From: Knufia peltigerae
Lineage: Eukaryota > Ascomycota > Eurotiomycetes > Chaetothyriales > Trichomeriaceae
Length of the DNA: 64,000 nucleotides
Direction: 5' to 3'
NCBI GenBank assembly: GCA_030247855.1
Contig: JAPDRN010000023.1
Span: 294,331 to 358,330, forward strand
How positions within the stretch are numbered: position 1 is the stretch's first letter; every line of letters starts with the position of its first letter. Positions 56,320-64,000 of this stretch are shown in pieces. The notes under the pieces are model-generated. The model had not been told where the DNA came from. It did not search any database and saw only the letters and a program-made list of their open reading frames with translations. A program made the translations under genes and the position numbers.

Positions 56320-57144
56320 TTACCCGTCCTCGGAAGCCCGACGCTCCGCTATCCTGCGAGCCCTTTCCCCCAGTCTACCACACGTCGGTTGCCCCGAGAC
56401 CCGTGAGACCCTCCACAGGGCCCCCATCATGGCCTGCATGTCTTCGTGGTCCTCGTCCAGGGCCGCCTCGACGAACGCGTCGTCCTCGATGAGGTCGTCG
56501 AGGATGAGCCGGTGTTCCTCCATCAGATCGCGAGAGGTGACCTCGACGGCTTTTCCGAAGAGAAATCTAAACATGACCCGGTGGTACATGTAACCAAGGT
56601 CGATCTGGATTTCCGGCGGCCTCGTTTTGTTCCGGGTGAGTCGGACGACGGGTAGGGCCACGACGATCGCCTCCTCGAGTCTCGCGTGGTCCTCGGCCGG
56701 GCGCACGTGTGCCTTGACCACGACGCTCTCCGACCGCGGAAAGGCCGTCCCGATGAGTTTGACCGTCGAGATCCACCGACGGTTGTTCTCGCCGTCGACG
56801 TGGGCCCAAACCACCAGGCGTCGGACCTTGTGGTTGACGGGCGAGAGGGGCCAGGTCAACCAAGAGGAAAAGTCGAGGTTGCCGTTTCGGATCTCGAGCA
56901 CCACGCTCGACATTAGTGTAGTATAACCTTCGTGGTAGATTTGTTTGCAGGTCAGTAGAGGTTCGAAAGTTTGGTTCCACGTCAACGGAGCCGACGGCCG
57001 GTCCGTTTCTTCTTCGGAACAAGCGTGGCAGTCCAGGGAAAAAGTCTTGCTTCGAGAAGGCACCGCGTGTGCATTCTCAAACGTCGACCTCCATATCTTG
57101 TCACGGATCTCTCGAGGTAGGCCCAGAAGATGTGGCGTCGCCAT
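56320..57144 (-). CDS. F-box-like fungal protein (DUF7730-like)
   Basis: A single exon of 274 residues. It begins PHLLGLPREIRDKIWRSTF, the typical degenerate F-box-like opening of a big fungal family, continues with LTCKQIYHEGYTTL (the second conserved segment), and then FSSWLTWPLSPVNHKVRRLVVWA. The rest is charged and helical. The reading frame is GC-rich with G or C in nearly every third position, more so than its neighbours. Members of this family are numerous in each fungal genome and their function is mostly unknown; a role as a substrate adaptor is possible but unproven. Confidence 0.75.
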   Translation of the reverse strand: MATPHLLGLPREIRDKIWRSTFENAHAVPSRSKTFSLDCHACSEEETDRPSAPLTWNQTFEPLLTCKQIYHEGYTTLMSSVVLEIRNGNLDFSSWLTWPLSPVNHKVRRLVVWAHVDGENNRRWISTVKLIGTAFPRSESVVVKAHVRPAEDHARLEEAIVVALPVVRLTRNKTRPPEIQIDLGYMYHRVMFRFLFGKAVEVTSRDLMEEHRLILDDLIEDDAFVEAALDEDHEDMQAMMGALWRVSRVSGQPTCGRLGERARRIAERRASEDG

Positions 57145-57823
57145 CGTGGTGCGCGTGTGTGTCTGTGTATGCGGTCGGAGTCGTAACGTCGAGAGAGATG
57201 TTTCCTCTTTCAGAAAAGCATCGATGATGTTGCCGCATCGCCAGCCACGAAAACGGTAGAACCCTTGCAGGCAATTCGAGCGTGGTTTTCAATCACACGA
57301 GAAGCCATACACAACTCCCATTTTGCCTCATTCCGCAATGTCGACAATCAATCATGGTTGAAGACTCAATGAAGATGATGGCTGTCGGTTGATAACGGGG
57401 GTCGTGATAGACTAAGGAGTACTCGTCATAACTTATACACATCGGATAAATACTTTTTCCGAGCGTTTCAAAGCCATCTTCACATACACCACAACAGACA
57501 CAAGACGACAGCCAGGAACTCGGTGATATGTAGCGAGGTATACCTACGGTCTAGAGTACACCAGGGTAAGGGATCACCGAAAACAGACAGTATTGGATAA
57601 CGATGAGTTATGATTGACCTCGCTATGCTCTGTGCACACCATCTCCTATGAAAAAATTCACCTCGACGGTCGCTAATGAATGAATGGATCTGTGAGTCCA
57701 TGGGCCACCCACCATACGACTGGATAGAAGACTCAGGTTCCGTGGCACCTCGTCGTCCGCCAAGTCTTAAGATAAGTTGCCATTGTCAACATCATCATCA
57801 TCTCCATGTTGAAAACCCCTGAG
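57145..57823. other. Intergenic region
   Basis: This 679-base region lies between two minus-strand genes: upstream of the F-box-like gene and downstream of the coiled-coil protein. No gene is seen. Confidence 0.5.
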
Positions 57824-58423
57824 TCAATCCCGCATGTCGGGTTTACCGTAATCAACTCCCCACGTCGCGCCACGCTTGCGCTTCGAATCCAAAATCTCCG
57901 AAGGTTGTAGCGATGACTTGTCGGCACCGGTTTGATCAGTAGACGAGACTTGGTGGTCATGATTTGCGCGTAACTTGCCAGCATTCGGGTCGTAACCATA
58001 CAAAATTCCACTAAGGTACTGATGTTTGGTGTTCTTCTGCTCTGCTTTGTGCTGTTTCTTCTTGCCTTCATATGCTTGCGCCTCATCCTCCCTAGTCCTG
58101 AGTTCTGCCTCACATGTTCTGTTATTCGGTTCTTGCTGTCGCCTCAAGGCCTGGTCTTGCGCCTCTTCCCTGGCTCGCCGTTGACGTTCCACGTCTTGGG
58201 CAAGTAGATCCTTCAATCCCTTGTCTTTGCTGGCAAATATTCGACCGAACAAGCTAGTGGCCTTTCGTTGGCTTCCTGGTGATGATTCTGGAGATGAGGG
58301 TGGAGAAGGTGCACTTGACGATTCCATACTCATTGTTCTGGAAGTTTCATCGCCAGGTGACGCTGAAGTCGAAGTCACTGGAGGATCGATTTCAGACGAC
58401 CATTGCCCCGCAGTGTCAGTCAT
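57824..58423 (-). CDS. Charged coiled-coil protein, unknown function
   Basis: This frame encodes 199 residues. The N-terminal 55 are S/P/E-rich and disordered; then come SLFGRIFASKDKGLKDLLAQD and a strongly charged helix (about 75-125; QRRAREEAQDQALRRQQ, EDEAQAYEGKKKQHK) likely to form a coiled coil, and a final part with QYLSGILYGYDPNAGKLR. No family is recognised. The ATG overlaps the stop codon of an upstream frame that carries a membrane helix (see next entry); the two could be parts of one spliced gene, although I find no convincing donor. Confidence 0.6.
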   Translation of the reverse strand: MTDTAGQWSSEIDPPVTSTSASPGDETSRTMSMESSSAPSPPSSPESSPGSQRKATSLFGRIFASKDKGLKDLLAQDVERQRRAREEAQDQALRRQQEPNNRTCEAELRTREDEAQAYEGKKKQHKAEQKNTKHQYLSGILYGYDPNAGKLRANHDHQVSSTDQTGADKSSLQPSEILDSKRKRGATWGVDYGKPDMRD

Positions 58424-58632
58424 GGCTGCGAAATCAAAGATTGTTCCTCAAGGCTTTGCCGCGACTGAGGATTTTGAGGTGTAAAAAGGCTCGAGCTGAA
58501 TCGAGATGCTCGCTGTTCGCGGTTTTGGCGACACAACAGTACGCAATGTATGAAAATCGCAAGGGCGACAACGGTAATGATGGGTATGAGAAACGGACCG
58601 ATGAAGGTGATTAATATCTCTGAAAAAGCCAT
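58420..58632 (-). CDS. Short frame with a membrane helix, possible 5' exon
   Basis: Seventy residues from the ATG at 58632. The sequence MAFSEILITFIGPFLIPIIT and the following VVALAIFIHCVLL form one strong membrane segment, then a basic and serine/glutamine-rich tail. The stop TGA lies in the motif ATGA, shared with the start of the coiled-coil frame. Either this is a small membrane protein or the first exon of the coiled-coil gene (an acceptor TTTCGCAG sits exactly at the overlap, with only weak donors upstream). Doubtful but worth keeping. Confidence 0.4.
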   Translation of the reverse strand: MAFSEILITFIGPFLIPIITVVALAIFIHCVLLCRQNREQRASRFSSSLFTPQNPQSRQSLEEQSLISQP

Positions 58633-59037
58633 AGGTGTGACCGTCAAACGCTTGAAACAAGTGACACGAACCATTGTAGAGGAGGCTGAGGAACATAGCG
58701 TCCATCGTGACTTCCATCCCCAGACCTGCTCGTCTTGTGTCATCACGAGCAACGGCAATCCGGTTGTTGATTGAAGCCACTAATTTCATAATTCATTTGC
58801 ATGCCACGGCTCATTGTCATGCTTTCAATTCCAAATCAGCAATGTCCAATGCATTTTGCGCAGATGCCCCGCCTGTAAACTCTCGTCAACCCAACCTAAT
58901 TCCACCAAACGAAACGGCTGGAATCTCGGTATACTGCTTTACTGGCAGCATAATGTTGGGTGCCCTAGTCGGAAAAAGTCGCTGATGCAGCTAGATCTTT
59001 TAGGAGGCACATGGATTGTTCAACCTGATTATTATTC
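58633..59037. other. Intergenic region downstream of U1-C
   Basis: This 405-base region lies between the U1-C stop and the membrane-helix frame, all on the minus strand. No gene is seen. Confidence 0.5.
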
Positions 59038-59737
59038 TCAACGTCTGCTCTCGTTCATTCCTGGAGGAGCGCCCATGCCATATCCTGGCGGCGGAGCTTG
59101 GCCTGGAGGTCCAGAGGCGTTTGAAGGGCTTGGATTACCAGGCCCATTTTGTTGAGCTGGAGGAGGAAAATTCCCTGGCGGACCACCTTGAGGGGGGATC
59201 TGAAAGTTCGGAGGAAATCCGCCGGGAGGAGGGAATGGCATTCCAGCAGGGAGATTAGGCGGAGGAGGGCCGTTTGGTGGGAATGGTGGGAATGGCATGC
59301 CACGACCACCTGGAGGAGGAATCATACCTCCGGGTCCAGGTGCAGGAGCCCCAGGCATGCCAAAGGGTGGAGGGGGCATGCCTGGAAATCCCGGAGGTGG
59401 AGGAGGAAACCCAACACTTGCTTGTTGTAGCATAGGGTTTACCTGGCCTTCGGCAGTGTACGAGGCGGTGATCGAGTCGATGACAGATTGTGCCTTTTCA
59501 TGACCGATTTCTAGGATGGCATTAGCACCTGTGCAGCTCTTGCGATTCAATCTTCTAACGACTCACGTTGATAGTAATCCGTCACGTTTCGGAGATGGTT
59601 CCGGCCAGAGTTATGGGCTTTTCGCACCGACATGGAGTCGTGGGTGAGGTAGACATCGCAGTAGTCGCAAAAGAGTGCTGAGAGAGTCAGTATTGATCAT
59701 TCATTCACCAAGGGGTAAGAAACTTATATTTCGGCAT
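59038..59737 (-). CDS. YHC1: U1 small nuclear ribonucleoprotein C
   Basis: Exon 3 (59510-59038) and exon 2 (59677-59567) are clear and join in frame: FCDYCDVYLTHDSMSVRKAH (the C2H2 U1-type finger) continues through NHLRNVTDYYQ to IGHEKAQSVIDSI, then a long proline/glycine/methionine-rich tail. This is U1-C, which stabilises the pairing of U1 snRNA with the 5' splice site. The start ATG at 59737 gives the expected MPKY, but the junction from there to exon 2 fails: exon 2 needs a phase-1 donor, while the only GT dinucleotides downstream of the ATG (after 14 and 29 coding bases) are phase 2. A non-canonical site, a small indel or a sequence error is possible. Exons 2 and 3 alone give about 195 residues. 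Confidence 0.88.
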
Positions 59738-60206
59738 TTTGAGAGGCTGAAATTTTCCACAGTCAATTGTAGAATAGCAAGACAAGTATGCAAAGGTTGG
59801 CGTATCGTTACGAGATCGTCAAGTGCTTCTATCGGACGAACAACAGTCAAGACAGCGATGGAACACGGTTTGTGAGGTGGAATTTCTAGGCGGTGGCAGA
59901 ATTCCGTATTGCTAAATTACTGGGCTGTATTCGTATTGTACTCGAATCCACGTCGCGTCGTGACTTGGGGCTAAACAGTTCTCCGTACTCCGTAATAACA
60001 ATACTGGGTGCTTCAACGCGGCCGCGCATCTGGCTTCAGGGAGTGGAAATTGTTGATAGTCGTTTCTTCCAACAGCGACCATCTACCCTCATACTCTCAG
60101 CTCATCATCTACGCCACCTGATGGCTATTCAATCACACCGTCTCTCGTCGTCGTCATGATGACTACATGATCACGTTGATTCTGGTTGAAATAAGTTGAT
60201 GCCAAC
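59738..60206. promoter_or_regulatory. Divergent promoter, U1-C / ARP1
   Basis: A 469-base shared promoter containing a TACTCCGTA word at 59986-59994. Confidence 0.55.
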
Positions 60207-61411
60207 ATGGCCGACGGGGGCACCCTCCACAATGTACCGATTGTTCTAGACAATGGGAGTGGTACTATTCGTGCAGGGTTCGCAGGCAACGACCTTCCTG
60301 GAGCATATTTCCCATCCTACGTCGGTCGACCGAAGCATGTCCGGGCGCTCGCTGGAGCTTTGGAAGGAGATGTCTTCATCGGGCCCAAGGCGCAGGAGTT
60401 GAGGGGCCTCCTCAAGATCCGATATCCCTTGGAACATGGAATCGTCACGGACTGGGATGATATGGAAAAGATATGGACATATGTCTACGAGCAAGAATTG
60501 AAGACGCTGAGCGAGGAACACCCCGTGCTGTTGACCGAGCCCCCACTGAACCCGAGACAAAATCGAGACACTGCAGCGCAGATACTGTTCGAGCAGTTCA
60601 ACGTCCCCGCCATCTACATGTCCATCCAAGCAGTTCTCAGTCTTTACGCCAGCGGCCGAACCACTGGTATCGTTCTCGACAGCGGTGACGGCGTCAGTCA
60701 CGCGGTCCCCGTGTACGAGGGATTCGCCATCCCGAGTAGCATTCGCAGGATAGACGTGGCGGGACGGGATGTGACGGAGCACATGCAGCTTCTGTTGAGA
60801 AAGAATGGCCACGTCTTCCACACCAGTGCAGAGAAGGAAATTGTTCGCATCATGAAGGAGAAAACATCCTACGTGGCTCTCGACCCCCGCAAGGAAGAGA
60901 AGGACTGGTCGCAGGGGATCTGGAAGAGCGAGAAAAAGGAGATTGAATATGTGCTGCCCGACGGTCAGAAGATCAAGATTGGGGCTGAAAGATTTCGAGC
61001 GCCGGAAATCCTGTTCGAACCTGAACTGATTGGACTCGAGTATCCTGGTGTTCACCAAATGGTGGTCGATGCCATCAACAGAACGGACATGGACCTTCGC
61101 AAGAGCCTGTTTGGCAATGTCGTGCTGAGTGGTGGTACAACATTGTGTAAAGGATTCCCTGACCGACTATTGTACGAAATGCAACGGCTGGCGGTCAAGG
61201 ACATGCGCATCAAGATCTTTGCACCTCCGGAGCGGAAGTATAGCACGTGGATTGGTGGAAGTATCCTGGCAGGGTTGAGCACGTTTAGAAAGGTAAGTTT
61301 TTGTCATGGGATGGCGACATGGCACGCAATACTGACGACGGGGGTTAGATGTGGGTCAGCATCGACGATTGGCATGAGAACCCAGACATCATCCATACCA
61401 AATTCTCCTAG
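60207..61411 (+). CDS. ARP1: Actin-related protein 1 (centractin, dynactin)
   Basis: Two exons, 60207-61292 and 61349-61411, with a 56-base phase-0 intron, encode 382 residues. The actin fold is complete: phosphate loop 1 in VLDNGSGTIRAGFAGND, LLTEPPLNPRQNR, phosphate loop 2 in GIVLDSGDGVSHAVPV, the adenosine motif SGGTTLCKGF, and the C-terminal KYSTWIGGSILAGLSTF spliced to MWVSIDDWHE. Arp1 forms the short filament of the dynactin complex, which links dynein to cargo and moves nuclei in hyphae. The sequence keeps the FPSYVGRPKH segment that marks Arp1 rather than conventional actin. The last exon is only 20 codons. Confidence 0.96.
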
Positions 61412-63282
61412 GCTGGCCTGAGCTGAACGTCAGGAGGAAGGGTCACGAGTGCGATTGCAGGCCGACAGAAGGACATGACCAGGTTGAGGCCACCTTGGCT
61501 GAACCAAGATTCTGGTCGAGCCGCACACGACTTGCCGGCATCCGGAAACAGAACAGGTTGATGGCGGCCCAAAAGCCTGATCTAGATGACAAGCTCTCGC
61601 TTTCTGAAGTCTGCTGATCAACTCAATAGATCGGTCACGGCTGTCTTTCAAAATTGCATTATGCGGGGATGGGACAGTAGCCGAAATCCGGGGTGGGAAG
61701 TCGGTCGAGTCGAGTTGTTCTTGGAAATGTGGACAGCAGGACCTGTCATTGTTGATGGCCATGAAGGGAAAGAAGAGGCGCAGTTTGTCGGGAAGTACTA
61801 GGATGGGTACAGAGTACTCGTTTGAGCTACTCTGTAGAGTTCTTCGGACCTGATTGCTTCGAGAGTCTGTCGGCATACTACTGGTACTGTACCTCGCCCT
61901 GACCTCCTCGTAGACTCCAGGGGCACGACACGTGTCGGATGGGCTGGTTCAGGAACGAGCATAGTTTGCTCCTCTGTTACGAGCAGAGTACAGCAGCATT
62001 GGACGGAATGCAGGGGAACAAGGCAGTTGAGAAACCCGTACGGAGTACCTGGTCAAGGTGTCAGAGAAAGAGGAGGTGAGAGGCATGTTGTTTCTATTAC
62101 CCCCAGGAAACCTCAATCCCCGCCTAGCAACATGATCGATTACCCCATAGTTTCTCACGGCAAGGCTCGGCATGACTAAAGTTATTGAAGTTTTCATTTT
62201 CTCTACCAATCATGTAAATTCTATGACAAGCGCCACAATGGAGTTGGCAGGACTTGATTGCCACATACGACGGGCGCATTCTTGTAACAGGACAGTACCT
62301 CGTGACTCCGTGACTCGTACAGTAGCCAGCTAATACTCGTTTCGACTAGTTACTGAGTACTTTCCCTACGAGTAAAATTCCTCATAACGATACGGAGTAC
62401 AGGTTGTACCGTAAGTACCTGGTACCGCTGGAATCCGGGGCAAGGGGGAGCCACACTTGTTGTCATACCGGCGTGTTCCTCTTGTCTCAATTTCTTTCCA
62501 CTCCGTATTACGACTCCATAACAAGTAAGTACTGTAAGGTCTTCATCGTGACCTTGCAAAAATTTTCATCTGGCGTCTGGCGCTTTGCAGTTAACGGCAT
62601 CTGGAGCGCCCGCCTGGACGTTTCCATCGAGTAATCAAATCCTCCAGACTTGGTCCTTGTTTGGGCTTTGTGTCATTGATGGCGACATCTTTGCTAGGCT
62701 TTTGCGACCACGGTTTGTACTCCGGTACGGATACTCGATGTGAGTGAACCTGGCATCCATGCGCCGCCCCCCCTATGCGAACACCACATAACAACATACC
62801 TTGGGAAAATTTGCATCGAACCACACACGCCCCCATACCCCTTGTCATGATTTTCCTCACTAGTCGAGTACTTGGACTCGGGGGCAGTAGATACTTTGTT
62901 ATTTAAAAACATTCTCAAACCCCAGATTCTTGAAATACTCGTGATCGTCCTCTTTTTTCTTAAAACAAAGATCAACCCACCCTAAACATTTTAAACGTAC
63001 AACTTTGTCTTTTATTTGACAGACAGGATATTCATCTGAGCAGAGCCTCGAGCTTGACCATATCAGCATTACTGTCACAGTACTATATATCTCCTGTTGA
63101 CCGAGAGATTTGATCATCTCACACCATACACACAACAAGGATCGACCTCATCCTCTACCTCTACCTCTAACCCACCAATCAGAAATACAAAAACCTCACC
63201 ACCACCACCACCACCACCACCACCTTCTTACCTACACACATACATTACATTTTGTATACAACCACAGATATATATATTCACA
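61412..63282. other. Long intergenic region upstream of the Par32-type gene
   Basis: This 1.9-kb region lies between ARP1 and the GRGGAGN-repeat gene on the same strand. It holds TACGGAGTA words at 62039 and 62391, several further GAGTAC / GTACTC words, and from 63110 a pyrimidine-rich leader with an ACC microsatellite. No gene is seen; its size suggests a complex promoter. Confidence 0.55.
63197..63224. repeat. (ACC)n microsatellite in leader
   Basis: About nine ACC units, located some 60 bases upstream of the Par32-type start codon and so probably in its 5' untranslated region. Confidence 0.85.
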
Positions 63283-63960
63283 ATGTCGATCTCATCGTCG
63301 ACGACATCATCACCACCCAAACGTTATTCCATAGTCGAACCACACCCTTCGGTCCCTTCATCACATTACCTTTCCACGGGCCGCGGGGGGGCGGGCAACG
63401 TGACCCGAGCGCCCCCTTCCACCACCAGGGGCTTCGACGCCAGCGGTCCGGCGGCGAGGCTCAACCTCGTCCACCACCAGTCGTCTTCGTCCCACCCCCG
63501 GAGGCAGTTCGTGGCGGGTCGGGGGGGCGCCGGCAACGTCCACCCGTCCTCGGAGAGGGCCATTTTCAGTTTCGACGAAGAACTCGAACGACAACTCTCT
63601 CAGGAACGTCACGCCGCCCCGGTCTACCACGTAGGTCGGGGTGGTGCCGGGAACCTGGCCACCAGCAACAACGGCGTCAGCACCACATCGTCGACCGTCC
63701 CCACGGCCAGTCTCTTCAGCGGCAACGCCGGGAGACCGTCGACGACGACGACCGGTAGCAATCGAGGGTGGTACGACGGTGGTTACTACGACACCACGGC
63801 CACGGCCGGCGCGGCCGGGACCGCAGCTTGTCGTCGATCCAGCGACCACAGCTTCACTTCCCACAGCAGTACGGGGAGCGAAAGTGGTGCCGACGTTTTC
63901 AACCGTGGCATCAAAAAACGGTGGAACAAGTTGATGGGTGTCGGTTATTACATGACTTGA
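63283..63960 (+). CDS. GRGGAGN-repeat protein (Par32/DUF3602 family)
   Basis: A single exon of 225 residues. Three copies of the motif GRGGAGN occur (about residues 33, 79 and 118), separated by S/T/P-rich disordered sequence; the end is basic (RGIKKRWNKLMG). This is the Par32/DUF3602 pattern. In yeast, Par32 (Amu1) is phosphorylated when TORC1 is inhibited and blocks the ammonium permeases Mep1 and Mep3. Yeast Par32 has four repeats; three are seen here. A role in nitrogen control is inferred from the family. The frame is GC-rich and extends upstream without a stop, but the ATG at 63283 is favoured because the upstream translation is the low-complexity ACC repeat. Confidence 0.85.
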   Translation: MSISSSTTSSPPKRYSIVEPHPSVPSSHYLSTGRGGAGNVTRAPPSTTRGFDASGPAARLNLVHHQSSSSHPRRQFVAGRGGAGNVHPSSERAIFSFDEELERQLSQERHAAPVYHVGRGGAGNLATSNNGVSTTSSTVPTASLFSGNAGRPSTTTTGSNRGWYDGGYYDTTATAGAAGTAACRRSSDHSFTSHSSTGSESGADVFNRGIKKRWNKLMGVGYYMT

Positions 63961-63978
63961 GTTGAGAACCATCACCAT

Positions 63979-64000
63979 CACCACCACCACCACCACCACC
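63979..64000. repeat. (CAC)n microsatellite at window end
   Basis: The window ends within a run of CAC units that begins just past the Par32-type stop; the full length is cut off. Confidence 0.85.

Noticed and set aside
63361..63999. 212-codon minus-strand frame opposite the Par32-type gene
   Set aside because: It arises from GC-rich codons of the plus-strand gene; the GRGGAGN repeats prove the plus strand codes.
1..64000. Transposons, CRISPR arrays, rRNA genes
   Set aside because: No transposase or reverse-transcriptase motifs, no terminal repeats, no regularly spaced repeats and no rRNA-like sequence were found.

Overview
The window is nuclear DNA of a filamentous ascomycete (Pezizomycotina). 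The genes carry short introns of 46-170 bases, mostly with GTAAGT/GTGAGT/GTAGGT donors, CTAAC/CTGAC-type branch sites and CAG/TAG acceptors. Most proteins belong to fungal families (Fig1, FLC/TRP, CYP52, Tma16, Par32, AcuF-type zinc finger with ankyrin repeats, DUF7580). Eurotiomycetes, possibly black-yeast relatives, would fit, but I cannot fix the order from sequence alone. I find about 27 protein-coding genes and no rRNA, no convincing tRNA, no intact transposon and no CRISPR array. All exon boundaries are my own and were checked for phase; each reconstructed gene closes in frame except the first exon of the U1-C gene.

Layout. 1-4588 is a long gene-poor stretch with at most a decayed coding remnant. 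4.6-7.0 kb holds an FLC/TRP-type membrane protein. 8.3-13.3 kb (minus) holds a Mit1-type chromatin remodeler in four exons, divergent from a mitochondrial rRNA 2'-O-ribose methyltransferase (13.7-15.0). Dihydroorotase (15.1-16.4), a Fig1-family membrane protein (17.1-18.1) and EXO1 (19.0-21.3) follow on the minus strand. TMA16 and MAM33 follow on the plus strand.

From 25 to 36 kb the content becomes accessory: a CYP52 P450, a small membrane protein, a phytanoyl-CoA-dioxygenase-like enzyme, a secreted GH79 glycosidase, a second P450 and an acidic membrane-anchored protein of unknown function. This looks like a catabolic or secondary-metabolism neighbourhood. From 36.7 to 43.3 kb lie a DUF7580-type helical protein and a 1275-residue protein joining AcuF-type zinc fingers, nine ankyrin repeats and a Tup1-like WD40 propeller. 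The latter is the most unusual protein in the window.

From 43.6 kb on, housekeeping genes dominate: MBF1, NADP-isocitrate dehydrogenase, SF3b5, an Lsb/Pin3-type SH3 protein, a CCCH zinc-finger protein, mitoribosomal mS35 (Rsm24), ALG13, an F-box-like fungal protein, a coiled-coil protein of unknown function, U1-C, ARP1 and a Par32-type GRGGAGN-repeat protein. Several pairs are divergent and share promoters of 290-600 bases (MIT1/MRM1, EXO1/TMA16, IDP1/SF3B5, RSM24/ALG13, U1-C/ARP1). A short near-palindromic word, TACGGAGTA/TACTCCGTA, recurs at least ten times, always between genes.
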